The notes: a model not told the origin generated them from the letters alone. 64,000 nucleotides of DNA from Prevotella sp. UBA4330 (GCA_002394385.1 DGTS01000011.1:62001-126000), one strand, 5' to 3'; numbered from the stretch's first letter, positions 53,181 through 62,704 are shown. Translations and numbers: made by a program.

Positions 53181-53858
53181 ATGACTGATTTTTATACTGG
53201 ACATTCCAAAGCATTTGTATCTGTTGACGTTATAATCTTCGGATTTGACAACAACAAACTGAAAATACTTCTCGGACATCGCAAGATGGACCCGGGACGT
53301 GGAGAATGGGCTCTTTACGGCGGTTTCGTAAATATCAACGAGAGCGTTGACGAGGCAGCAAGCAGAGTGCTGTACGACCTGACAGGACTGAAAGACCTGT
53401 ATATGAAACAAGTGCACACCTTCGGCGCTGTTGACCGCGACCCCGGCGAGCGCGTCATCTCCGTTGCCTATTGCGCCCTGATCAACGTTAACGACTACGA
53501 CAAAGGCTTGCTCGAAGAGCATGAGGTGCAGTGGGTGGAACTGGAGAAACTGCCTCGGCTGTACAGCGACCACAACAAGATGGTGAACAAGGCCATCACC
53601 TTGCTGCGCCGCAGGATAAACACCGAGCCGCTCAGTTTCAATCTTCTTCCCGAGTTGTTCACCCTGACACAGTTGCAGCACGTCTATGAAGCCATTCTCG
53701 GCGAGGAGATAGACAAGCGCAACTTCAGAAAGAAGATTAAGACAATAGACTTCATAGAGAAGACTGACCTCATTGATAAGGAGACTTCAAAGCGAGGCGC
53801 GGCACTCTACCGTTTCAACAAAGAGATGTATCTGGAAGAACCAGTGTTTAAACTTTAA
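53181..53858 (+). CDS. araR: AraR-type Nudix-related transcriptional regulator
   Basis: 225 residues: an N-terminal Nudix-fold domain (about 1-150) and a C-terminal winged-helix domain (about 155-225, TLTQLQHVYEAILGEEIDKRNFRKKI). The Nudix box region reads GFVNINESVDEAASRVLYDLTGL, where the REUxEE core is replaced by RVLYDL, so hydrolase activity is unlikely. This matches the Bacteroides arabinose regulator AraR, which binds L-arabinose in the Nudix domain and represses the ara genes. It sits between transporter and araD, as expected. Confidence 0.9.
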   Translation: MTDFYTGHSKAFVSVDVIIFGFDNNKLKILLGHRKMDPGRGEWALYGGFVNINESVDEAASRVLYDLTGLKDLYMKQVHTFGAVDRDPGERVISVAYCALINVNDYDKGLLEEHEVQWVELEKLPRLYSDHNKMVNKAITLLRRRINTEPLSFNLLPELFTLTQLQHVYEAILGEEIDKRNFRKKIKTIDFIEKTDLIDKETSKRGAALYRFNKEMYLEEPVFKL

Positions 53859-53869
53859 ATCAAAACGCT

Positions 53870-54571
53870 ATGTTAGAAGAACTTAAAGAAAAAGTATTCC
53901 GTGCGAACCTTGACCTGGTAAAGCACAATCTGGTGATTTTCACATGGGGCAATGTGTCGGCAATCGACCGTGAGAAAGGCCTCGTGGTAATCAAACCGTC
54001 AGGAGTAAGTTACGACACGATGAAGGCTGAGGACATGGTAGTGGTTGACCTGCAGACCGGAAAGGTGGTCGAGGGCGACCTTAACCCGTCGTCAGACACT
54101 CCCACACACCTTATATTATATAGGGAGTTCCCAGAGATTGGCGGCGTGGTGCACACCCACTCCACCTATGCCACAGCATGGGCACAGGCAGGCAAGGACA
54201 TTCCGAACATCGGAACAACACATGCCGACTATTTCCACGACGAGATTCCATGCACCGACGACATGACAGAGGCAGAGGTGAAGGGCGACTACGAACTGGA
54301 GACAGGCAACGTTATCGTAAAGCGCATCCGCAAGGGCAACATCAATCCCGTTCACACACCTGGTGTGCTGGTGAAGAACCACGGTCCGTTCTCATGGGGA
54401 AAAGATGCCGACAATGCCGTTTATAATGCCGTAGTGATGGAACAGGTGGCAAAGATGGCATTCGTGTCGTTCTCTGTAAATCCTGACACCACGATGAACC
54501 CGCTGCTCATCGAGAAGCACTTCTCGCGCAAGCACGGTCCTAACGCGTATTACGGACAGAAGAAGAAGTAA
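53870..54571 (+). CDS. araD: L-ribulose-5-phosphate 4-epimerase
   Basis: 233 residues, class II aldolase fold. GNVSAIDREKGLVVIKPSGVSYD near residue 25, SSDTPTHLILYREFPEIGGVVHTHSTYATAWAQ with the zinc-binding His pair near residue 95, and VLVKNHGPFSWG with the third His near residue 170. It converts L-ribulose 5-phosphate to D-xylulose 5-phosphate. It is 11 nt after araR. Confidence 0.96.
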   Translation: MLEELKEKVFRANLDLVKHNLVIFTWGNVSAIDREKGLVVIKPSGVSYDTMKAEDMVVVDLQTGKVVEGDLNPSSDTPTHLILYREFPEIGGVVHTHSTYATAWAQAGKDIPNIGTTHADYFHDEIPCTDDMTEAEVKGDYELETGNVIVKRIRKGNINPVHTPGVLVKNHGPFSWGKDADNAVYNAVVMEQVAKMAFVSFSVNPDTTMNPLLIEKHFSRKHGPNAYYGQKKK

Positions 54572-54617
54572 GAGACTCACGACGTTTCAAGACGCCACTC
54601 ATTGTCTTCGGCTAAGC

Positions 54618-54683
54618 AATATAGCCTATTTTGGTCAGTAATATAGCCTATTTTACTCTGCAATATAGCCTATTTTGGTATGC
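54618..54683 (+). repeat. 22-bp phased array E (AATATAGCCTATTTT)
   Basis: AATATAGCCTATTTT begins at 54618, 54640 and 54662, exactly 22 bp apart, with 7-bp variable joints. The word differs from the other arrays but the period is the same. It lies in the 248-bp gap between araD and araA; nothing else was recognised in the gap except an unassigned leader. Confidence 0.75.
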
Positions 54684-54819
54684 AAGAGGTATCGAATGGC
54701 ATGTTGAAACGGCAGTGAGAACAAACTACTAAACGAAAAACAAACAACAGATTAATAACTAAAGACCCATACCCCTGCATGGTCTTCCCGCAAAAGGGAA
54801 CAAGAGAGGGGAAAAGATT

Positions 54820-56352
54820 ATGTTTGAAAACTTAGAAATTTGGTGGGTAACTGGCGCACAGTTGCTTTATGGAGGTGATGCAGTAGTAAAGGTAGATGCA
54901 CACTCTAAGGAAATGGTAGAAGGCCTTAACAACAGCGGCAACATCCCTGTTAAGGTAGTATATAAGGGAACTGCAAACAGTTCTGACGAGGTAGAGGCAG
55001 TGATGAAGGCAGCCAACAACGACGAGAAGTGTGTTGGTATCATCACATGGATGCACACCTTCTCGCCAGCAAAGATGTGGATTAAGGGTCTGCAGGCTCT
55101 GCAGAAGCCTCTGCTGCACTTCCACACACAGTATAACGCCGAGATTCCTTGGGAGACAATGGACATGGACTTCATGAACCTGAACCAGAGTGCTCACGGT
55201 GACATCGAGTTCGGTCACATCTGCTCTCGCATGCGTGTTCCACGCAAGGTGGTTTGCGGTTACTGGAAGAGCGAAGAGGCTCAGAAGAAGATTGCTGTTT
55301 GGGCTCGCGTTGCTGCCGGTGTTGCCGACGCAAGAAAGGTGCGCTGCCTTATGTTCGGTATGAACATGAACAACGTTGCCGTTACCGATGGCGACCGTGT
55401 TGAGTTCGAGCAGCGACTGGGCTATCATGTTGACTACTACCCAGTTAGTTCGCTGATGGAATACTTCAAGAAGGTTACCGATGCAGAAGTTGAGGAACTT
55501 GTTGAAGAATACAAGAAATCATACACCATCAAGATTGACGAGAGTGGCGAGGAAGTTTATTGGGAGAAGGTGCGCAACTCTGCAAAGGCAGAGATTGCAC
55601 TGCGCCGCGTGCTGAAGGACGAGGGTGCAACAGCATTCACTACCAACTTCGACGACCTCGGCGATGCCGACATCAACGACCCGAACTTCGTTGGTTTCGA
55701 CCAGATTCCAGGTCTCGCATCACAGCGTCTGATGGCCGAGGGTATTGGTTTCGGTGCCGAAGGCGACTGGAAGACCGCTTGTCTCTACCGTTCGCTTTGG
55801 GTTATCCAGCAGGGCATGCCAACAGGATGTTCATTCCTTGAGGACTACACGCTGAACTTTGCCGGCGACCGCTCGTCTTGCCTGCAGAGCCACATGCTCG
55901 AGGTTTGCCCGCTCATCGCTGTTGACAAACCGACACTGGAAGTACACTTCCTCGGCATTGGTATCCGCAAGCAGCAGACAGCACGCCTCGTGTTCACGTC
56001 TAAGACAGGCCGCGGCATCAAGGCTACTGTTGTTGACCTTGGCAACCGATTCCGCCTCATCTCGCAGGAGGTAGAGTGCATCGAGCCAAAGCCAATGCCA
56101 AACCTCCCTGTTGCTTCTGCTCTCTGGGTTCCACAACCCACATTCGAGATTGGCGCAGGCGCATGGATTCTCGCTGGCGGTACACACCACAGCGCATTCT
56201 CTTACGACATCACCGAGGAGTATTGGGAAGACTTTGCCGAGATGCTGGGCATCGAGTATGTCAAGATTAACAAGGACACCAAGACCTACGAGTTCAAGCA
56301 GCAACTCCGCAACAACGAGATTTACTTCATGCTCAACAAGGCTTTAAAGTAA
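54820..56352 (+). CDS. araA: L-arabinose isomerase
   Basis: 510 residues. Family motifs: EIWWVTGAQLLYG at the start, IITWMHTFSPAKMWI, LHFHTQYN, the metal-binding region with Glu in the ADINDPNFVGFDQIPGL-like and AEGIGFGAEGDWKTAC segments, LEVCPLIA and HHSAFSYDIT-type residues near the C-terminus. It converts L-arabinose to L-ribulose. The gap after array E contains its leader; the kinase follows 7 nt later. Confidence 0.96.
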   Translation: MFENLEIWWVTGAQLLYGGDAVVKVDAHSKEMVEGLNNSGNIPVKVVYKGTANSSDEVEAVMKAANNDEKCVGIITWMHTFSPAKMWIKGLQALQKPLLHFHTQYNAEIPWETMDMDFMNLNQSAHGDIEFGHICSRMRVPRKVVCGYWKSEEAQKKIAVWARVAAGVADARKVRCLMFGMNMNNVAVTDGDRVEFEQRLGYHVDYYPVSSLMEYFKKVTDAEVEELVEEYKKSYTIKIDESGEEVYWEKVRNSAKAEIALRRVLKDEGATAFTTNFDDLGDADINDPNFVGFDQIPGLASQRLMAEGIGFGAEGDWKTACLYRSLWVIQQGMPTGCSFLEDYTLNFAGDRSSCLQSHMLEVCPLIAVDKPTLEVHFLGIGIRKQQTARLVFTSKTGRGIKATVVDLGNRFRLISQEVECIEPKPMPNLPVASALWVPQPTFEIGAGAWILAGGTHHSAFSYDITEEYWEDFAEMLGIEYVKINKDTKTYEFKQQLRNNEIYFMLNKALK

Positions 56353-56359
56353 GACTATT

Positions 56360-57952
56360 ATGACAGCAAGAGAAACCATACAACAGGGTAAAGCCATTCT
56401 CGGTATCGAGTTTGGCTCTACCCGCATTAAGGCTGTCCTCATTGACGAGGAGAACAACCCTATAGCACAGGGCAGCCATACATGGGAGAACCAACTCGTT
56501 GACGGTCTGTGGACATATAGCACTGAGGCCATCTGGTACGGTCTTCAGGACTGTTATGCCGACCTGCGCAAGAATGTTATGAAGGAGTATGACACCGAGA
56601 TTGAAATACTCCGCAGCATCGGCGTCAGCGCCATGATGCACGGCTACATGGCTTTCAACGACAAGAACGAGATTCTGGTGCCGTTCCGCACATGGCGTAA
56701 CACCAACACGGGCAAGGCCGCCAAGGCATTGTCAGAGTTGTTCGTCTATAACATACCTCTCCGCTGGAGCATCTCTCACCTCTATGAGGCAATTCTCGAC
56801 AACGAGGAGCATGTTAAGGACATCAAGTTCCAGACAACTCTCGCAGGATATATCCACTGGCAACTTACAGGTCAGAAGGTGCTCGGCATCGGCGACGCTT
56901 CTGGTATGATTCCTGTTGATCCAGACACCAAGACATATAATGCCACGATGGTTGAGAAGTTCAACAAACTCATCGAGCCAAAGGGATTCGGATGGACACT
57001 GCTCGACATCTTCCCGAAGGTGCTCGTGGCTGGCGAGAACGCAGGATTCCTTACTCCAGAGGGTGCTAAGAAACTCGACATATCTGGTCATCTGAAGGCC
57101 GGCATACCACTTTGTCCTCCTGAGGGCGACGCTGGCACCGGCATGGCAGCAACCAACGCCGTAAAGCAGCGCACTGGTAACGTAAGTGCGGGAACATCGT
57201 CATTCTCGATGATTGTGCTGGAGAAAGACCTCTCTAAGCCATACGAGCCGATTGACATCGTCACCACTCCCGACGGCAGTCTCGTGGCAATGGTTCATTG
57301 CAACAACTGTACATCAGACATCAATGCATGGGTGGGACTGTTCAAGGAGTATCAGGAACTGCTCGGCGTTCCCGTTGACATGAACGAACTTTACGGAAAA
57401 CTCTTCAACAAGGCTCTCGAAGGAAATGCCGACTGCGGCGGACTCATGGCTTACAACTATGTTTCCGGCGAGCCTGTGACAGGACTTTCAGACGGTCGCC
57501 CACTCTTCGTGCGCTCGGCTAACGACAAGTTCAACCTTGCCAACTTCATGCGCGCACAACTCTACGGAGCAATAGGTGTGCTGAAGATAGGCAACGACAT
57601 CCTGCTGAAAGAGGAGAATGTAAAGGTTGACCGCATCACAGGTCACGGAGGTTACTTCAAGACCAAGGGTGTTGGTCAGCGCATGCTTGCTGCCGCCCTC
57701 AACTCTCCCATCTCTGTGATGGAGACCGCTGGCGAAGGCGGTGCATGGGGTATAGCACTGCTTGCTTCTTATCTTGTCAACAAAGAGGCAGGACAGACAC
57801 TTGCCGACTTCCTCGACAAGAAAGTGTTTGCTGGCGAGGCTGGTGTCGAGATTGAACCAACTGCAGAAGAAGTGGCTGGCTTCAATGCTTACATCGAGAA
57901 CTATAAGGCAGGACTTGCTATCGAGAAATGCGCTGTAGAGAATAAGAAGTAA
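56360..57952 (+). CDS. araB: FGGY-family carbohydrate kinase, probable L-ribulokinase
   Basis: 530 residues with the FGGY layout: an N-terminal ATP-grasp-like start AILGIEFGSTRIKAVLIDEENN, MMHGYMAFND, GTGMAATNAVKQRTGNVSAGTSSF (phosphate loop), and a C-terminal region with ITGHGGYFKTKGVGQRMLAAALNSPI and TAGEGGAWGIALLASYL. By context it phosphorylates L-ribulose, but the sequence is not of the classical E. coli AraB type. Related Bacteroidetes kinases are annotated as xylulokinases or ribulokinases. It lies between araA and the arabinofuranosidase gene. Confidence 0.9.
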   Translation: MTARETIQQGKAILGIEFGSTRIKAVLIDEENNPIAQGSHTWENQLVDGLWTYSTEAIWYGLQDCYADLRKNVMKEYDTEIEILRSIGVSAMMHGYMAFNDKNEILVPFRTWRNTNTGKAAKALSELFVYNIPLRWSISHLYEAILDNEEHVKDIKFQTTLAGYIHWQLTGQKVLGIGDASGMIPVDPDTKTYNATMVEKFNKLIEPKGFGWTLLDIFPKVLVAGENAGFLTPEGAKKLDISGHLKAGIPLCPPEGDAGTGMAATNAVKQRTGNVSAGTSSFSMIVLEKDLSKPYEPIDIVTTPDGSLVAMVHCNNCTSDINAWVGLFKEYQELLGVPVDMNELYGKLFNKALEGNADCGGLMAYNYVSGEPVTGLSDGRPLFVRSANDKFNLANFMRAQLYGAIGVLKIGNDILLKEENVKVDRITGHGGYFKTKGVGQRMLAAALNSPISVMETAGEGGAWGIALLASYLVNKEAGQTLADFLDKKVFAGEAGVEIEPTAEEVAGFNAYIENYKAGLAIEKCAVENKK

Positions 57953-57978
57953 CATTATTTTTAATACCTTAATAGTAT

Positions 57979-59568
57979 ATGAAGAAACTATTATTGAGCC
58001 TTGCGCTCACAACTGGCTTTGTCGCAGGCGTTAGCGCCCAAGACATCACGGCTACCATCCATGCTGACAAGCCTGGAGCAAAGATAAACAAAGAGATTTA
58101 CGGACAGTTCTCTGAGCATCTCGGCACATGCATCTATGGCGGTCTGTGGGTAGGCGAAGACTCTCCGATACCCAACATCAACGGTTATCGCAAGGATGTG
58201 TTCGAGGCTCTCAAGAAGTTGCACATCCCAGTGCTCCGCTGGCCTGGCGGCTGCTTCGCCGACGATTACCACTGGATGGACGGCATCGGACCGAAGGACC
58301 AGCGCCCGTCATTGCGCAACAACAACTGGGGCGGAACCATTGAGGACAACTCATTCGGTACACACGAGTTCCTGAACCTCTGCGAGATGCTTGACTGCGA
58401 GCCATACATCAGCGGCAACGTTGGTAGCGGCACAGTGAAGGAAATGGCACAGTGGGTGGAGTATATGACCAGCGACGGCGACACCCCAATGGCTCGTCTG
58501 CGCCGCCAGAACGGACGCGACAAGGCATGGCATGTGAAGTACTTCGGCATCGGTAACGAGGCATGGGGCTGCGGTGGCAACATGACTCCCGAATACTATA
58601 GTGACGAGTTCCGCAAGTTCAACACCTATCTGCGCGACCAGGGCAAGAACCGCCTCTACCGCATAGCATCTGGTGCCAGCGACTACGACTACAACTGGAC
58701 CAAGGTGCTGATGGAGAAAATAGGAAAGCAGATGAACGGTGTGTCGCTCCACTACTATACCTGCACCGGATGGGAAGGCTCGAAAGGCTCAGCCATAAAC
58801 TTCGACAACGATCAGTACTACTGGGCACTGGGCAAGTGCCTCGAGATTGAGGACGTTATCAAGAAGCACAAGGCAATCATGGACGAGAAAGACCCAGAAG
58901 GCAAGGTTGGCCTGTTGGTTGACGAGTGGGGAACATGGTGGGACGAGGAGCCAGGCACTGTGCCAGGACACCTCTACCAGCAGAACGCCCTGCGCGATGC
59001 TTTCGTGGCATCTCTCAGCCTCGACGTGTTCCACAAGTACACCGACCGCGTGAAGATGACAAACATCGCTCAGGTGGTGAACGTGCTGCAGTCGATGATT
59101 CTCACCGACCAGGTGGGCACAGGACATATGGTGCTCACGCCGACATATCATGTCTTCGAGATGTACACTCCGTTCCAGGAGGCTACTTACCTGCCACTCG
59201 ACCTCAAGAGTGAGATAATGCAGGTGAGCAAGGCATACTTCAAGGAGAAGGAAGGCGCTCGCGACGCTGGCTATCGCCCATGTCCGCAACTCTCTGGCTC
59301 GGCAGCCAAGACCAAGGACGGCAGCATCGTGCTGGCACTGACCAACGTGTCGCTCGACAAGGGTCAGACCGTTAAGTTCAACATCGATGGTTTCAATGCA
59401 AAGACCGTTAGCGGCCGCATCCTCACATCTAAGAAAGCCGACGACTACAACGACTTCGTTAACCCCGACGTTGTTGCTCCGCGCGAATTCAAGGATGCCA
59501 AGTTGAAAAACGGTGTTCTCACCGTTAAGATACCTGCAAAGAGCCTCATCGTTCTCGAACTGAAATAA
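57979..59568 (+). CDS. Alpha-L-arabinofuranosidase, GH51
   Basis: 529 residues with a signal peptide (cleavage near VSAQD). The catalytic (beta/alpha)8 barrel shows LRWPGGCFADDYHW, NEIN-like KYFGIGNEAWGCGGNMTPEYY with the acid/base Glu near residue 195, and LLVDEWGTWWDEE with the nucleophile Glu near residue 315. A C-terminal beta domain follows (DGSIVLALTNVSLDKGQTVKFNIDGF). It releases terminal arabinofuranose from arabinoxylan or arabinan oligosaccharides, probably in the periplasm. A terminator follows. Confidence 0.96.
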   Translation: MKKLLLSLALTTGFVAGVSAQDITATIHADKPGAKINKEIYGQFSEHLGTCIYGGLWVGEDSPIPNINGYRKDVFEALKKLHIPVLRWPGGCFADDYHWMDGIGPKDQRPSLRNNNWGGTIEDNSFGTHEFLNLCEMLDCEPYISGNVGSGTVKEMAQWVEYMTSDGDTPMARLRRQNGRDKAWHVKYFGIGNEAWGCGGNMTPEYYSDEFRKFNTYLRDQGKNRLYRIASGASDYDYNWTKVLMEKIGKQMNGVSLHYYTCTGWEGSKGSAINFDNDQYYWALGKCLEIEDVIKKHKAIMDEKDPEGKVGLLVDEWGTWWDEEPGTVPGHLYQQNALRDAFVASLSLDVFHKYTDRVKMTNIAQVVNVLQSMILTDQVGTGHMVLTPTYHVFEMYTPFQEATYLPLDLKSEIMQVSKAYFKEKEGARDAGYRPCPQLSGSAAKTKDGSIVLALTNVSLDKGQTVKFNIDGFNAKTVSGRILTSKKADDYNDFVNPDVVAPREFKDAKLKNGVLTVKIPAKSLIVLELK

Positions 59569-59607
59569 TTAAAGGCGACAGGCATCAGCAACCTGTTTCC
59601 ACTGCAT

Positions 59608-59659
59608 GGTGTCCGTTAAGTTCTCTTCTCATGAAGAGCCTTATCGGACACCATTTTTT
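59608..59659 (+). terminator. Terminator of the arabinose operon
   Basis: Two stacked stems: GGTGTCCGTTAAG (59608-59620) with CTTATCGGACACC (59640-59652), and an inner CTCTTC/GAAGAG. It is followed by ATTTTTT. Confidence 0.85.
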
Positions 59660-59788
59660 GTTTCGGCATGTAAGCATTTTTACACAGCAGAGCAGGCTTT
59701 TTATTATTAAAAACGAGATAAAAGAGAAGTTACCTTCTTTTTTTTGCTAATTATTCAAAAAAAAAGGGGATTTCTAAAGAATAATCAG

Positions 59789-59796
59789 TAAATTTG
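59789..59796 (+). promoter_or_regulatory. -7 box of tkt
   Basis: TAAATTTG, 51 nt before the transketolase start. No matching TTTG upstream; the region before it is T- and A-rich. Confidence 0.5.
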
Positions 59797-59846
59797 CAAA
59801 ATATAAATACAAAAGAGAAATTACACTATTTAATAATATTTATATT

Positions 59847-61859
59847 ATGAACGACAACAAGATTATGAACATGGCAGCGGACAATATCCGTATCCTTGCT
59901 GCCGCAATGGTAGAAAAGGCTAAGTCTGGTCACCCCGGTGGTGCTATGGGCGGTGCCGATTTCATCAACACACTCTACAGCGAGTTCCTCGTTTACGACC
60001 CAGAGAATCCTAACTGGGAGGGTCGCGACCGTTTCTTCCTCGACCCAGGACACATGGCTCCGATGCTCTACGCACAGTTGGCACTCATCGGCAAATACTC
60101 GCTCGAAGAACTGCAGCAGTTGCGCCAGTGGGGCTCTCCCACTCACGGACACCCAGAGCACAACCTGCTCCGCGGCATTGAGAACACCAGCGGTCCACTC
60201 GGACAGGGACACACCTTCGCTGTTGGTGCTGCCATCGCAGCCAAGTTCCTCAAGGCTCGTCTGGGCAATGTTATGAACCAGACCATCTATGCATATATTT
60301 CTGACGGTGGCGTTGAGGAAGAGATTTCTCAGGGCTCTGGCCGTATCGCCGGCACTCTCGGTCTTGACAACCTCATCATGTTCTACGATGCCAACGACAT
60401 CCAACTCTCTACAGAGGTGAAGGTCGTAATGGCTGAGGATACAGCAAAGAAATATGAGGCTTGGGGATGGTATGTTCAGGAAATCAACGGCAACAACGTT
60501 GACGAGATTCGTGCTGCAATCAAGAACGCACAGGCAGAGACAGAGCGTCCTTCACTCATCATCGGCCACACCATTATGGGTAAGGGTGCCCGCAAGGCCG
60601 ACGGCAGCAGTTACGAGGCTAACTGCGCCACTCACGGTGCTCCGCTCGGAGGCGACAACTTCATCCAGACAATGAAGAACCTCGGTGCCGACCCAGAGAA
60701 CCCATTCCAGATATTCCCAGAGGTTAAGGAGATGTACGCTAAGCGTGCTGCCGAACTGAAGGAGATTTGCGCACAGCGCTATGCCGAGAAGGCAGAGTGG
60801 GCAAAGGGACATCCTGTACAGGCAGAGCAACTTGAGCAGTGGTTCAAGGGCGAGGCTCCTAAGGTTGACTGGAGCAAGGTAGAGCAGAAGGCTGGCGCAG
60901 CAACTCGCGGTGCTTCGGCTACAGTACTGAGCGTTCTCGCAGAGCAGGTGCCAAACATGATTTGCGCTTCTGCCGACCTATCAAACAGCGACAAGACCGA
61001 TGGATTCCTCAAGAAGACACACGCCTTCCAGAAGGGCGACTTCACAGGAGCATTCTTCCAGGCAGGTGTTGCCGAGTTGACTATGGCATGCTGCTGCATC
61101 GGTATGGCTCTCCACGGAGGCGTTATCCCAGCATGCGGAACATTCTTCGTGTTCTCCGACTATATGAAACCCGCCGTACGTATGGCTGCCCTCATGGAAC
61201 TGCCAGTGAAGTTCATCTGGACTCACGACGCATTCCGCGTTGGCGAGGACGGTCCTACACACGAGCCAGTTGAGCAGGAGGCACAGATTCGCCTTATGGA
61301 GAAACTGAAGAACCACAGCGGCAAGAACTCTATGCTCGTGCTGCGTCCTGCAGATGCCGAGGAGACTACCGTTTGCTGGCGTCTGGCAATGGAGAACACC
61401 ACTACCCCATCGGCTCTCATCCTTTCGCGCCAGAACATCGACATGCTCCCCGAGGGCAACGACTACAACCAGGCAGAGAAGGGTGCTTATGTTGTTGCAG
61501 GCAGCGACGAGGATTACGATGTCATACTGCTCGCTTCAGGCTCAGAGGTTTCCACTCTCGAGGCAGGTGCCAAACTGCTGAAGGCTGACGGCATCAAGGT
61601 GCGCGTGGTGAGCGTTCCTTCAGAGGGACTCTTCCGCAGCCAGTCTAAGGAGTATCAGCAGAGCGTGCTGCCATGTGGCAAGAAGAAGTTCGGCATGACC
61701 GCCGGTCTGCCTGTTACACTCGAAGGTCTGGTAGGCGCCGACGGTTGCGTATGGGGTCTTGAGAGTTTCGGCTTCTCTGCTCCTTACAAGGTGCTCGACG
61801 AGAAACTGGGCTACACTGGTGAGAATGTTTATAAGCAAGTAAAGGCATTGCTCGCATAA
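59847..61859 (+). CDS. tkt: Transketolase
   Basis: 670 residues, full length. The thiamine pyrophosphate region shows SGHPGGAMGGADF near residue 29, SPTHGHPEHNLLRGIENTSGPLGQG, SDGGVEEEISQGSGRIAG (the usual GDG motif is replaced by DGG) and MFYDANDIQLSTE. The pyrimidine-binding domain has HDAFRVGEDGPTHEPVEQ. It exchanges two-carbon units between pentose phosphates and glycolytic sugars. Its place just after the ara genes fits the pentose burden from arabinose. It has its own -7 box. Confidence 0.96.
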   Translation: MNDNKIMNMAADNIRILAAAMVEKAKSGHPGGAMGGADFINTLYSEFLVYDPENPNWEGRDRFFLDPGHMAPMLYAQLALIGKYSLEELQQLRQWGSPTHGHPEHNLLRGIENTSGPLGQGHTFAVGAAIAAKFLKARLGNVMNQTIYAYISDGGVEEEISQGSGRIAGTLGLDNLIMFYDANDIQLSTEVKVVMAEDTAKKYEAWGWYVQEINGNNVDEIRAAIKNAQAETERPSLIIGHTIMGKGARKADGSSYEANCATHGAPLGGDNFIQTMKNLGADPENPFQIFPEVKEMYAKRAAELKEICAQRYAEKAEWAKGHPVQAEQLEQWFKGEAPKVDWSKVEQKAGAATRGASATVLSVLAEQVPNMICASADLSNSDKTDGFLKKTHAFQKGDFTGAFFQAGVAELTMACCCIGMALHGGVIPACGTFFVFSDYMKPAVRMAALMELPVKFIWTHDAFRVGEDGPTHEPVEQEAQIRLMEKLKNHSGKNSMLVLRPADAEETTVCWRLAMENTTTPSALILSRQNIDMLPEGNDYNQAEKGAYVVAGSDEDYDVILLASGSEVSTLEAGAKLLKADGIKVRVVSVPSEGLFRSQSKEYQQSVLPCGKKKFGMTAGLPVTLEGLVGADGCVWGLESFGFSAPYKVLDEKLGYTGENVYKQVKALLA

Positions 61860-61867
61860 AGCAATGC

Positions 61868-61950
61868 CACAGAGTTCACAGAGGAGACACCACACGCCGA
61901 GAAAAACACTCTGTGTCCTCCGTTTCCTCAGTGAACTCTGTGTAATTTTT
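61868..61950 (+). terminator. Long hairpin between tkt and rpiB
   Basis: CACAGAGTTCAC (61868-61879) pairs perfectly with 61931-61942, with additional partial pairing inside (GAGGAGACAC with GTGTCCTC), then TAATTTTTAA. It may end or weaken transcription into rpiB. Confidence 0.65.
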
Positions 61951-61964
61951 AAGGATTAAAAATT

Positions 61965-62408
61965 ATGGAAGTAAAGACAGTAGGTGTTGCCTGCGACCAC
62001 GCAGGCTATCCACTCAAGCAGTTCGTTCTGCAATATCTGGAGGAGAAAGGTTATCCTGTAAAGGACTATGGAACATGGAGCGACGCTTCGGTTGACTATC
62101 CCGACTACGGTCATGCACTGGCCAAGGGCATCGAGAGCGGCGAGGTTTACCCAGGCATTGCCATCTGCGGCAGCGGTCAGGGCATCTCAATGACCCTGAA
62201 CAAGCACCAGCAGGTGCGCGCAGGAGTATGCTGGGACCCCGAGATTGCACAACTCATCCGCCAGCACAACGATGCCAACGTGCTCGTGATGCCCGGTCGT
62301 TTCATCGACAACAACACAGCACGCGCCATCATGGACAAGTTCTTCACCGTTCCCTTCGAGGGAGGTCGCCATGCCCGCCGTGTGGAGAAGATTCCTGTGC
62401 AGGACTAA
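61965..62408 (+). CDS. rpiB: Ribose-5-phosphate isomerase B
   Basis: 147 residues, standard size. GVACDHAGYPLKQ at the start (phosphate binding), VDYPDYGHALAKGI, AICGSGQGISMTLNKH with the catalytic region, VRAGVCWDPEIAQLIRQHNDANVLVMPGRF and the C-terminal EGGRHARRVEKI. It interconverts ribose and ribulose 5-phosphate, working beside transketolase. It follows tkt by 105 nt including the hairpin. Confidence 0.96.
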   Translation: MEVKTVGVACDHAGYPLKQFVLQYLEEKGYPVKDYGTWSDASVDYPDYGHALAKGIESGEVYPGIAICGSGQGISMTLNKHQQVRAGVCWDPEIAQLIRQHNDANVLVMPGRFIDNNTARAIMDKFFTVPFEGGRHARRVEKIPVQD

Positions 62409-62433
62409 AATCGAGTTTCATAAGCAGATTCTC

Positions 62434-62469
62434 AAAGGGGCGAATTCAACATTGAGTTCGTCTCTTTTT
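62434..62469 (+). terminator. Terminator after rpiB
   Basis: A stem of about 16 pairs, with several G-T pairs, between 62434-62449 and 62452-62467. It ends in TCTCTTTTTC. Confidence 0.65.
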
Positions 62470-62533
62470 CGTTACCTGCCTTATATAAAAACACGCATCA
62501 GAATATAAGAAAATAATCTTTATCATCCACACA

Positions 62534-62668
62534 ATATCAAGTGAGATTTTAAGTTAGTATTAATGGCGAGACAATGTTATTAACTTTGTTCGGCAATGTT
62601 ATTAACTTTGTTCAACAATCTTAATAACTTTGTTCAACAATGTTATTAACTTTGTTAGCCCATTTATA
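62534..62668 (+). repeat. 22-bp phased array F (TAACTTTGTT words)
   Basis: TAACTTTG starts at 62581, 62603, 62625 and 62647, exactly 22 bp apart; ATATCAAG lies at 62534. Each unit resembles a palindrome (AACTTTGTT with AACAATGTT). The array ends about 40 nt before the HU-like gene. Although TAACTTTG looks like a -7 box, the preceding TTTG is 14 bp away, too close for a promoter. Confidence 0.75.
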
Positions 62669-62704
62669 ACGAATTGATAATCAACTAATTAAAAAAGGAG
62701 AACC

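Noticed and set aside
62581..62660. Tandem promoters in array F (and array D)
   Set aside because: TAACTTTG equals a -7 box, but the preceding TTTG lies 14 bp away rather than 19-21, and the same arrays occur downstream of genes.
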